A stretch of 51,768 nucleotides of DNA from Thermoanaerobaculaceae bacterium. Its GTDB lineage: Bacteria > Acidobacteriota > Thermoanaerobaculia > Thermoanaerobaculales > Thermoanaerobaculaceae. A model generated the notes under the pieces. It was not told where the DNA came from. It worked only from the letters and a program-made list of their open reading frames with translations, and made no database searches. A program made the translations under genes and the position numbers. Shown one piece after another: positions 44,624 to 51,768 of this stretch (its first letter is position 1; every line of letters starts with the position of its first letter). The stretch covers positions 1 through 51,768 of the forward strand of contig JALOLB010000007.1 of NCBI GenBank assembly GCA_025456225.1. The letters run 5' to 3'.

Positions 44624-44967
44624 CGCTTCTGGAACTCCTCCTCGATGCGGGCGGCCTTGCCCTTGAGGGCACGCAGGTAGTAGAGCTTGGCCCGACGCAC
44701 CCGGCCTCGCCGGATGACCTCGATGCGGTCGACGCTCGGCGAGTGGAGGGGGAACACCCTCTCGACGCCGATCGAGTAGGAGATCTTGCGCACCGTGAAG
44801 CTCTCGCGCAGACCGCCGCCCCGACGACCGATCACCACGCCCTCGAAAACCTGAATGCGCTCCTTTTCGCCCTCGCGCACCTTCACGTGCACACGCACCG
44901 TGTCACCAGGGCCAAAGGCCGGGATGTTGGTGCGGAGATAGTCCTTCTCGAGCTCGCGCATGTCCAT
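44620..44967 (-). CDS. rplS: 50S ribosomal protein L19
   Basis: A 115-residue protein at the 30S-50S interface. The family signature is present: [62 protein letters not shown] and a basic [20 protein letters not shown] end. ATG 44967 was chosen because GGAGG sits six bases upstream and the length is normal for L19; a longer frame adds 22 non-conserved residues. Gene order trmD-rplS-rnhB is standard. Confidence 0.97.
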   Translation of the reverse strand: MDMRELEKDYLRTNIPAFGPGDTVRVHVKVREGEKERIQVFEGVVIGRRGGGLRESFTVRKISYSIGVERVFPLHSPSVDRIEVIRRGRVRRAKLYYLRALKGKAARIEEEFQKR

Positions 44968-45054
44968 GAAAGCCTCCAACCTCAACCGCGCATCCCCGAG
45001 CGAGGGCGCGGACCGGCGATTATACACAGCCAACCCGCCTCCGGGAAGGGGTGC

Positions 45055-45837
45055 TCAGCGGCCGTCCGCCGCCAGGGTTCCGGGCGGCCAGGGCAGACCT
45101 TCCTCGGCAGCCAGCGTGCGGGCGAGGCGGCGTGTCTCATCGGGGAGGTGCTCCCAGCTCAGCGCCAGCAGGTCGGGCCGACGCCGCAGGGTGAGGCGCA
45201 GCGCCTGCTCGAGCCGCCAGCGCCGGATCTCCTCGTGGTGGCCCCCCACCAGCACATCGGGGACGTCATGGCCCTCGAAGCTGCGCGGTCGCGTGTAGAC
45301 CGGGTGGTCAAGCAGCCCGGAGGTGAAGGAGTCGGCCGCCACGGAGCCCGCATCACCCACCACTCCCGGGAGGTGGCGGGAGACGGCGTCGAGGATCGCC
45401 AGGGCCGCCAGCTCCCCGCCGGAGAGGACGAAGTCCCCCAGGGAGATCTCGTCAGCGCCGAGCAGGGCGTGGACCCGCTCGTCGAAACCCTCGTAGCGGC
45501 CGCACACGAGAAGGAGCCGGGTCTCCCCGGCCAGCTCGCGGGCTACCCGGTCGCTGAAGGCCCGGCCGCGGGGGTCGGGGAGCACGACCCGGGTGGGCGT
45601 GGGTGTGGCGGCCGTCAGCTCCCGCACCGCCGGTACCACCGCCGAGGCCATCAGCACCATCCCCGGACCACCGCCGTAGGGCTCGTCGTCCACCTGCCCG
45701 TAACGGTTGATGGCCCAGCGCCGGAGGTCGTGCACCCGCAGGTCGAGCAGCCCCGACGTTGCGGCCCGGCCCAGCACGCCGGCGGTCAGGTAGGCCTCCA
45801 CCGGGGCCGGGAAGATGGTCAGGATGTCACAGCGCAT
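45055..45837 (-). CDS. trmD: tRNA (guanine37-N1)-methyltransferase
   Basis: A 260-residue SPOUT methyltransferase that methylates G37 next to the anticodon and prevents frameshifting. [23 protein letters not shown] opens it; [27 protein letters not shown] and [22 protein letters not shown] form the trefoil-knot SAM site. The C-terminal helical part with [24 protein letters not shown] is normal. It overlaps the rimM end by 11 bases, as in many genomes. Confidence 0.96.
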   Translation of the reverse strand: MRCDILTIFPAPVEAYLTAGVLGRAATSGLLDLRVHDLRRWAINRYGQVDDEPYGGGPGMVLMASAVVPAVRELTAATPTPTRVVLPDPRGRAFSDRVARELAGETRLLLVCGRYEGFDERVHALLGADEISLGDFVLSGGELAALAILDAVSRHLPGVVGDAGSVAADSFTSGLLDHPVYTRPRSFEGHDVPDVLVGGHHEEIRRWRLEQALRLTLRRRPDLLALSWEHLPDETRRLARTLAAEEGLPWPPGTLAADGR

Positions 45838-46360
45838 CGTCGTCGAACAAGCCGCGCGGGGGGTCCAGCACGATCACCCCTGCCCCAAGCTCGACCCGCA
45901 CGACGATGGGGCTGATGAAGGGAGCCAGGACCTCGCGCCCGTCGGGCGTCCGGATCGCCAGGAGCGCCTGGGCCCCGCCCGGCAGCAGCGACGTCACCTC
46001 GCCGAGGTCGCGCCCCTGCTCGTCCCGGCAGCGGGCGCCGACGAGCTCGTGCTCGTAGTAGTAGGTTGGGGGCAGCGACGAACGCTCGGGCGCGGGGAGG
46101 AACAGCCAGTGGTTGCGCAGCGGGTCCACGTCCTCGCACCGCGTGACACCCTCGAGGGCCAGCAGCCACAACCCCTTGTGCCAGCGGACCGCGAGGATGC
46201 GGAAGGACCTGGTCGGCGTCTCGGCTCCGACGCCGATCTCGATCCCCGCCACGACCCGCTCCGGACGGTCGGTAACCGGCTCGGCCACCAGCTCCCCGTG
46301 CACGCCGTGGGGCTTGCGGATGCGCCCGACAGCCAGCCACGCAGGCGCGGGTCCGGACAC
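45827..46360 (-). CDS. rimM: 16S rRNA processing protein RimM
   Basis: A 177-residue ribosome maturation factor acting on the 30S head with S19. The N-terminal domain shows [25 protein letters not shown] and the PRC-barrel domain starts at about residue 98 with [23 protein letters not shown], continuing to [29 protein letters not shown]. It sits between khpA and trmD with a three-base gap and an 11-base overlap, respectively. Nothing unusual is seen. Confidence 0.94.
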   Translation of the reverse strand: MSGPAPAWLAVGRIRKPHGVHGELVAEPVTDRPERVVAGIEIGVGAETPTRSFRILAVRWHKGLWLLALEGVTRCEDVDPLRNHWLFLPAPERSSLPPTYYYEHELVGARCRDEQGRDLGEVTSLLPGGAQALLAIRTPDGREVLAPFISPIVVRVELGAGVIVLDPPRGLFDDDAL

Positions 46361-46363
46361 GTC

Positions 46364-46594
46364 CTACTCCAGGATCTCGAGCTCGAAGCGCTTGCTCGCC
46401 TTCATGCCGGCGGCGATCAGGAGCGTGCGGATCGCCCGCGCCGTCCTGCCCTGCTTGCCGATCACCCTGCCCAGATCGTCCGGTGCCACGCGCAGCTCGA
46501 GCAGGGTGGTCTTCTCGCCCCGCACCTCGTTCACCTGCACGCTCTCGGGATGATCCACCAACGCCTTGGCGATCTGCTCCATCAGCTCTCTCAT
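46364..46594 (-). CDS. khpA: KH-domain RNA-binding protein KhpA
   Basis: A 76-residue protein. It opens [19 protein letters not shown], and has the KH nucleic-acid loop GKQG in [20 protein letters not shown]. This is the short KH protein found between rpsP and rimM in many bacteria, where it binds RNA broadly and, in Gram-positives, works with KhpB. No khpB is visible in this window. Confidence 0.93.
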   Translation of the reverse strand: MRELMEQIAKALVDHPESVQVNEVRGEKTTLLELRVAPDDLGRVIGKQGRTARAIRTLLIAAGMKASKRFELEILE

Positions 46595-46625
46595 CTCAGC
46601 CTCCAGCCGCTGCCTCGAGGGGTGA

Positions 46626-46862
46626 CTAGCTCGCCTTGGCGGCGACGAGGCTGCGCACCGTCTCGGACATCTGGGCGCCGCGCGCCAGCCAGTAGTCGAT
46701 GCGCTCGCGGTTGAGCGTCACCTCGACGGGGTTGGAGCGGGGGTTGTAGAAGCCGACCTCCTCCAGAACCGCCGCGGTCGGCGTCTGCCGGCCGTCGGAG
46801 ACCACCACCCGGTACGCAGGACGCCGGTTCGAACCCATGCGCCGCAGTCGAATCTTGACCAT
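46626..46862 (-). CDS. rpsP: 30S ribosomal protein S16
   Basis: A 78-residue protein of the 30S body. [20 protein letters not shown] and [37 protein letters not shown] are typical, the length is normal, and the position between ffh and khpA is standard. It follows ffh after a gap of about 70 bases. Confidence 0.96.
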   Translation of the reverse strand: MVKIRLRRMGSNRRPAYRVVVSDGRQTPTAAVLEEVGFYNPRSNPVEVTLNRERIDYWLARGAQMSETVRSLVAAKAS

Positions 46863-46935
46863 CGGAATCTCTCCTTCACCATCAGCTCGCGGCTGGGCCG
46901 CGAAATTTGCATTCTACCAGAGTCGGGGCGCGTGG

Positions 46936-48255
<1,320 letters not shown>

Positions 48256-48274
48256 GCGCCTCCCAGGGTCTGGC

Positions 48275-48303
48275 AGTCTACCTGCCCTGACGGCCAGGCT
48301 CAA
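48275..48303 (-). promoter_or_regulatory. Promoter of the ffh-rpsP-khpA-rimM-trmD-rplS-rnhB operon
   Basis: On the minus strand, a TTGAGC -35 (48298-48303) and a TAGACT -10 (48275-48280) are 17 bases apart. Initiation near 48268 leaves a very short leader before the ffh ATG (48255). Confidence 0.5.
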
Positions 48304-48322
48304 GTCGACGGCAGGTCTGGGG

Positions 48323-48350
48323 TTGACAGCGCGGTATTACATGGTAACAA
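48323..48350 (+). promoter_or_regulatory. Promoter of the metal-uptake operon with dyad
   Basis: A perfect TTGACA -35 (48323-48328) precedes a TAACAA -10 (48345-48350) by 16 bases. Between and overlapping these is the dyad TTAC-ATG-GTAA (48337-48347), with further partial symmetry outward (TATTACATGGTAACA). This is where a repressor would bind, and the first gene of the operon encodes a ribbon-helix-helix protein. It is divergent from the ffh promoter, about 20 bases away. Confidence 0.65.
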
Positions 48351-48378
48351 TGAAGCCTCGAGCCCGGGAGGAGGGGTT

Positions 48379-48642
48379 GTGGCAGACAAACGGCAGAGCA
48401 TCGTCACCTTCAAGGCCGATGAGTCGCTCCTCCGCGCCCTGGGAGGGGTCGAGAACCGCTCGGCGTTCATCCGGGCCGCGATCCTGAGCGCCCTCGACAA
48501 CCTCTGCCCGGTGTGCCAGGGGACCGGGCTGCTCACGCCCAACCAGCGACGTCACTGGGAGGAGCTGGCTGCCAGCCATGCGGTGGAGGAGTGCGACGAC
48601 TGCCACGAGCGAAGGCTGATCTGCCATGCGAACAATGCCTGA
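48379..48642 (+). CDS. Ribbon-helix-helix regulator with Cys-rich metal-binding tail
   Basis: An 87-residue protein from GTG 48379, with GGGAGGAGGGG upstream. Residues 5-40 (QSIVTFKAD, then NRSAFIRAAILSAL) form a ribbon-helix-helix DNA-binding fold. The tail carries CPVCQGTG (Cys43, Cys46), CDDC (Cys72, Cys75), Cys82 and several His (59, 67, 76, 83), which would bind a metal, most likely zinc. It precedes znuA and overlaps it by 17 bases. The natural inference is a zinc-sensing repressor of its own uptake operon, in place of Fur-family Zur. NikR is the known precedent for metal control by an RHH protein, but its metal domain is ACT-like and quite different. Confidence 0.8.
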   Translation: MADKRQSIVTFKADESLLRALGGVENRSAFIRAAILSALDNLCPVCQGTGLLTPNQRRHWEELAASHAVEECDDCHERRLICHANNA

Positions 48643-49540
48643 TCGATTCCTCGCCCAGGCTGCCCTGGCAACGCTCGCGGCCCTGGCCGTGGCGTCAGGA
48701 GCTGTGGCGGCGCCGCGTCGGGTGGCGGTGAGCATTGGCCCGCAGGTGGCGGCGGTGCGGGCGATCGCGGGCCCCGAGGTGGCGGTTGAGGTCCTGGTGC
48801 AGGCCGGTCAGGCCGCCGAGAGCTTCGACCCGACGCCACGCCAGCTCGCGACGCTCCAGGAGTCCGACCTCTACATCACGGTCGGGATGCCGTTCGAGCG
48901 ACCGTTGCGCGCGAAGCTGGCGGCCGTGGCGCCGAACCTGAAGGCGGTGGACGGCACCGCCGGGCTCGCCCTCCAGCCCATGGACGAGGAGGGCGAGCAC
49001 GTTGGACACGCGCACGGGGCGCTGGATCCGCACTTCTGGTTGGATCCGACGTACATGGCGGCGCACGCCCGGCTGATTGCCGCAGCGCTCGGCGAGCTGG
49101 ATCCGCCCAACGCGGCGGCCTACACCGAGCGCCTCCAGGTGTTCGAGCAGCAGCTAGGCGTGCTGGAAGGTCGTGTCAGGAAGCTGCTCGAACCCTGTCG
49201 GGGCAGGTCGATCCTGGTCGTCCACCCGGCGTTTGGCTACCTGGCCCGGCGGTACGGCCTGAAGCAGCTTGCCCTCGAGCGCGAGGGCAAGGAGCCGGCC
49301 GCGCGTCAGCTCGCCGAGCTCGAGATCCGTGCCCGGGCCGCGGGCGTCACCGCCGTGTTCGTGCAGGTCCAGTTTCCGAGTCGCGCGGCCGAGGTGCTCG
49401 CCGACGCCCTTGGCGTGCCAGTTGTGGCGGTGAACGACCTGTCACCCGACTACGACGAGAACCTCCAGCGCATGGCCCGGCAGTTTGCCTCGGCCTGCCG
49501 GGGCGAGCCGGCTGGGACGGGTGGTGACGATGGCCGATGA
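48626..49540 (+). CDS. znuA: Zinc/manganese-type ABC transporter substrate-binding protein (ZnuA-like)
   Basis: A 304-residue periplasmic protein. A signal peptide is seen at about residues 1-29 (ATLAALAVASGAVAA). The cluster A-I fold shows VAVSIGPQVAAVRAIAGPEVAVEVLV, LDPHFWLDP with a metal-binding His, ILVVHPAFGYLARRYGL with another, and VQVQFPSRAAEVLADALGVPVVAVNDLSPDY with the last Asp. A short His loop (GEHVGHAHG, about 117-125) is typical of zinc binders, though briefer than in many ZnuA. The gene overlaps the regulator by 17 bases. Confidence 0.88.
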   Translation: MRTMPDRFLAQAALATLAALAVASGAVAAPRRVAVSIGPQVAAVRAIAGPEVAVEVLVQAGQAAESFDPTPRQLATLQESDLYITVGMPFERPLRAKLAAVAPNLKAVDGTAGLALQPMDEEGEHVGHAHGALDPHFWLDPTYMAAHARLIAAALGELDPPNAAAYTERLQVFEQQLGVLEGRVRKLLEPCRGRSILVVHPAFGYLARRYGLKQLALEREGKEPAARQLAELEIRARAAGVTAVFVQVQFPSRAAEVLADALGVPVVAVNDLSPDYDENLQRMARQFASACRGEPAGTGGDDGR

Positions 49541-50282
49541 GCCGCGCCCGTCGGTGGTTGAGCTCGCCGGGGTCAGCTTTGCCTACGAGGACGGCCGCCC
49601 TGTCCTCCAGGACGTGAGCCTGGAGCTGCCGGCGGGGTGCTTCGCGAGCCTCGTGGGCCCGAACGGCGGCGGCAAGACGACGCTCCTCAAGCTGCTCCTG
49701 GGGTTACTGGCGCCGATGCGGGGTGCCGTGAAGGTGCTCGGCGTCGCGCCCCGGGAGGCGCGCCGCCGTGTCGGCTACGTGCCCCAGCACACCCGGGTGG
49801 ACCCCCACTTCCCGGCCACCGTCCTGGAGGTGGTGCTGCTCGGCCGTCTGGGCACCGGGCGGCGCTGGGGTCCGTTTGGGCGGCACGACCGGGAGGCGGC
49901 GCTGGCGGCGCTCCACGAGGTGCGTCTGGACGGCTTCGCGCGCCGGTCCTTCGCGGCCCTCTCGGGGGGCGAGCGGCAGCGCGTGCTGGTGGCCCGGGCG
50001 ATCGTGTGCGAGCCCGAGCTGCTGCTCCTCGACGAGCCGGTCGCCAACCTCGACCAGGTGGTCGAGGAGGCGTTCTTCGCAATGCTGGCCGAGCTGGGCC
50101 AGCGCATGACGATTCTGCTCGTGTCCCATGACCTGGGATTCGTCAAGACGATCGTCGACACGGTCGTCTGCGTCAACCGGCGGGTCGTGGCCCATCCGAC
50201 GTCGGCGGTGGACGGGCACGTCATCTCCGAGCTGTACGGTGGTGACGTGCGTCTCGTGCACCACGAGCACCGGGTATCCTGA
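49530..50282 (+). CDS. znuC: Zinc-type ABC transporter ATP-binding protein (ZnuC-like)
   Basis: A 250-residue ATPase. Walker A is GPNGGGKTTL (about residues 39-48), the Q-loop is VPQHTRVDPHFP, the signature is LSGGERQRVLVARAI, Walker B is LLLLDEPVANLD and the H-loop is SHDLGFV. It overlaps the end of znuA by 11 bases. ATG 49530 was chosen; an in-frame GTG at 49524 differs by two residues. A His-rich end (VHHEHRVS) is suited to transient metal contact. Confidence 0.9.
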   Translation: MADEPRPSVVELAGVSFAYEDGRPVLQDVSLELPAGCFASLVGPNGGGKTTLLKLLLGLLAPMRGAVKVLGVAPREARRRVGYVPQHTRVDPHFPATVLEVVLLGRLGTGRRWGPFGRHDREAALAALHEVRLDGFARRSFAALSGGERQRVLVARAIVCEPELLLLDEPVANLDQVVEEAFFAMLAELGQRMTILLVSHDLGFVKTIVDTVVCVNRRVVAHPTSAVDGHVISELYGGDVRLVHHEHRVS

Positions 50283-50291
50283 GGAGGAGGC

Positions 50292-51176
50292 ATGGGCGAG
50301 TTCCTGCACGCGCTTCCCACCCACGCCTTCCTGCTGCATGCCCTCCTGGCTGGGCTGTTGGCGAGTGTCGCATGCGGCATCATCGGCACCTATGTGGTGG
50401 TCCGCCGCATCAGCTACGTGGCGGGCGGCATCGCCCACAGCCTGCTCGCGGGTCTGGGGGCGGCGCGCTACCTGCGGGTGGTCCACGGGTGGACCTGGCT
50501 CGACCCGCTGCTCGGAGCAGCGGTTGCGGCGTTGCTGGCGGCCGGCATCATTGCCATCGTCGGGCTGCGGGCGAGGCAGCGCGAGGACACGGTCATCGGC
50601 GCCGTGTGGGCGGTGGGCATGGCAGTGGGCGTGCTCTTCATCCACCTCACCCCCGGTTACAACGAGGACCTCCTGGGCTACCTCTTCGGGAACATCCTCA
50701 TGGTCGCGAAGCGCGATCTGTGGCTGATGGGGGGGCTCGACCTCGTGCTGCTGGTCTTCGTGGGGTTGCTGTTCCACCAGTTGCAGGCGGTCTGCTTCGA
50801 CGAGGAGCTGGCACGGGTGCGGGGGGTGGCCGTCGAAGGGCTGTACCTGCTGCTGCTGGTCCTCACCGCCCTGACCGTCGTGCTGCTGGTGAGCGTCGTC
50901 GGCCTGGTGATGGTGATCGCGCTGCTGACGCTGCCGGCGGCCACGGCCGGTCACCTCACGCGCACGATGGCAGGCATGATGGTGGTGGCGACGCTGCTGT
51001 GTGCCGCCCTCACCGCCGCCGGCCTTGCCCTGAGCTATGCACCCAACCTGCCGGCCGGCGCCACCACCATCGCGCTGGCCGGACTGACCTACTTCCTCGT
51101 GGTCGGAGGCGCCCGTCTCGTGCAGGCCCGCCGACGTCAGGTCGGGCTCAGTCGCGGTACAGCCAGCCGGCCGTGA
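50292..51176 (+). CDS. znuB: Zinc-type ABC transporter permease (ZnuB-like, ABC-3 family)
   Basis: A 294-residue inner-membrane protein with about eight helices. The family-typical SYVAGGIAHSLLAGLG (about 41-56) and VGLVMVIALLTLPAATAGHLTRTM (about 211-234) are present, with GYLFGNILMV between them. GAGGAGGAGG provides the ribosome-binding site. Together with ZnuA and ZnuC it would import zinc (or manganese) across the inner membrane. Its 3' end overlaps the convergent small membrane gene by 29 bases. Confidence 0.9.
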   Translation: MGEFLHALPTHAFLLHALLAGLLASVACGIIGTYVVVRRISYVAGGIAHSLLAGLGAARYLRVVHGWTWLDPLLGAAVAALLAAGIIAIVGLRARQREDTVIGAVWAVGMAVGVLFIHLTPGYNEDLLGYLFGNILMVAKRDLWLMGGLDLVLLVFVGLLFHQLQAVCFDEELARVRGVAVEGLYLLLLVLTALTVVLLVSVVGLVMVIALLTLPAATAGHLTRTMAGMMVVATLLCAALTAAGLALSYAPNLPAGATTIALAGLTYFLVVGGARLVQARRRQVGLSRGTASRP

Positions 51177-51573
51177 AGGTCGCCAGGATCGCGCCCACCC
51201 ACAACTGCAGCATCCACCACAGCGTGATGACGCGGGCCACGGGCGCCCAGGCCGCGAGCGAGAAGGCGAGCGGGAACCCGGCGAGGAAGCCGAGCACGAA
51301 ACCCAGCTTGATGGCCGTGACCGGTCCCGCTCCGAGAGTGGTCCGCACCGCCGCATACAGCCACGCACAGACAAGTGCCAGTACAAGCAGCAGCACGAAC
51401 CAGGCTGGCAGGAAGAAGCCGTAGCGCGGCTCCTTGAGGAGGTGGCCGGCTTCCCCGGCCTGGGCGTAGCGAGGCATCAGCACAACGAAGTTGGTGATGG
51501 CGCTCCACGCCATCCAGACGACCCAGCCGACGATTCCACCGATCCACACACGCTTCATGTTGATACGACCCAT
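51148..51573 (-). CDS. Small multi-pass membrane protein, unknown
   Basis: A 141-residue protein that I do not recognise. Four hydrophobic segments are visible: about 9-31 (VWIGGIVGWVVWMAWSAITNFVV), 53-76, 85-106 and 115-136. A loop of about 20 residues with RYAQAGEAGHLLKEPRYG joins the first two. GGGAG lies upstream of ATG 51573; a second ATG at 51558 is possible. It converges on znuB, overlapping its end. Confidence 0.7.
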   Translation of the reverse strand: MGRINMKRVWIGGIVGWVVWMAWSAITNFVVLMPRYAQAGEAGHLLKEPRYGFFLPAWFVLLLVLALVCAWLYAAVRTTLGAGPVTAIKLGFVLGFLAGFPLAFSLAAWAPVARVITLWWMLQLWVGAILATFTAGWLYRD

Positions 51574-51636
51574 GGCGGCGCTCCCTTCTCTCCTGTTGCC
51601 TGCCCATCCTACCAGGAGAAACCCACCCCAAACGCA

Positions 51637-51664
51637 GCAGCGCCGAGGTTGCCCCCGGCGCTGC
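51637..51664 (-). terminator. Candidate terminator hairpin of the gene at the window edge
   Basis: GCAGCGCCG (51637-51645) pairs perfectly with CGGCGCTGC (51656-51664), with a ten-base loop. Read on the minus strand, it is followed by TGCGTTT, a weak T-tract. It lies about 60 bases beyond the stop of the last gene. The 51691-51720 stretch between holds GGACC-type short tandem repeats. Confidence 0.45.
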
Positions 51665-51723
51665 GGTCATTCCTGGGTGGGTGGTGGCTCGGACCCCGGA
51701 CCTCGGACCCCGGATCCCGGTTT

Positions 51724-51768
51724 CTAGAGCTTGCCCGCGATCGCCCTGGCCATCTCAAGCGTCGACGA
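51724..51768 (-). CDS. 3' end of an unidentified gene (partial)
   Basis: Fourteen C-terminal residues (SSTLEMARAIAGKL) precede a TAG at 51724-51726 on the minus strand; the gene continues outside the window. The residues suit an ordinary helical end, and a hairpin follows downstream. Too little is present to name it. Confidence 0.4.
   Translation of the reverse strand, partial: SSTLEMARAIAGKL

Noticed and set aside
48379-48642. Reading the small RHH gene as a toxin-antitoxin antitoxin
   Set aside because: No toxin gene is adjacent; it overlaps znuA and has a CxxC/CxxC tail, fitting a metal regulator better.

Overview
The window is very GC-rich, densely packed bacterial DNA. No ribosomal RNA, tRNA, CRISPR array or insertion sequence was recognised. 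Several traits fit Acidobacteriota or a near relative, which is an inference from gene families and not a phylogenetic result: an ECF sigma factor next to a large Ser/Thr kinase-TPR protein, four kinase-type proteins in 52 kb, a kinase-FlgO/TolB-like-TPR protein, large secreted peptidases, and a duplicated-module surface lipoprotein. The core block ffh-rpsP-khpA-rimM-trmD-rplS-rnhB (46.0-48.3 kb and leftwards, minus strand) shows this is ordinary chromosome.

Layout. 0-1.8 kb: a membrane protein and a YdeI/OmdA-type protein. 1.8-4.2 kb (minus): a membrane-anchored Ser/Thr kinase. 4.3-8.4 kb: a compact glycyl-radical operon of a GntR/FCD regulator with a perfect palindromic operator in its own promoter, a radical-SAM activase, and a glycyl radical enzyme whose active-site residues match trans-4-hydroxy-L-proline dehydratase (HypD). 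8.5-13.2 kb: an accessory cluster with three toxin-antitoxin modules (DUF433/DUF5615, FitAB/VapBC-like, MazEF-like), a GIY-YIG/DUF4357 protein, an AAA/DUF4143 ATPase and a decayed fragment of a second glycyl radical enzyme gene. 13.2-15.1 kb: an orphan sensor histidine kinase translationally chained to mazF. 15.2-21.1 kb (minus): a DUF454 membrane protein, a 933-residue repeat lipoprotein and an M6 metalloprotease with kelch-like repeats. 21.3-24.7 kb: the ECF sigma/kinase-TPR pair. 25.0-27.1 kb: a secreted MetX-like alpha/beta hydrolase and a cyclophilin lipoprotein. 27.3-29.2 kb: a pseudokinase fused to a TonB C-terminal domain. 29.2-29.5 kb: a truncated BtpA gene. 29.6-32.2 kb: a secreted M14-type carboxypeptidase. 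32.4-37.0 kb (minus): a giant kinase with a repetitive helical tail and a DUF4097 protein. 37.1-40.4 kb: a strongly promoted helical lipoprotein followed by two L,D-transpeptidases and a secreted protein. 40.7-48.3 kb (minus): the translation/SRP operon ending in a large TPR protein. 48.3-51.2 kb: a znu-type metal-uptake operon headed by a small ribbon-helix-helix protein with a cysteine-rich tail. 51.1-51.8 kb (minus): a small membrane protein and the 3' end of an unidentified gene.

Most noteworthy: the RHH-CxxC regulator of the metal-uptake operon, with a dyad inside its own promoter; the lipoprotein/L,D-transpeptidase locus, which resembles an independent outer-membrane-to-peptidoglycan tether system and has a terminator hairpin containing the next gene's start codon; the pseudokinase-TonB fusion; and the self-contained HypD operon with a paralogue relic downstream.
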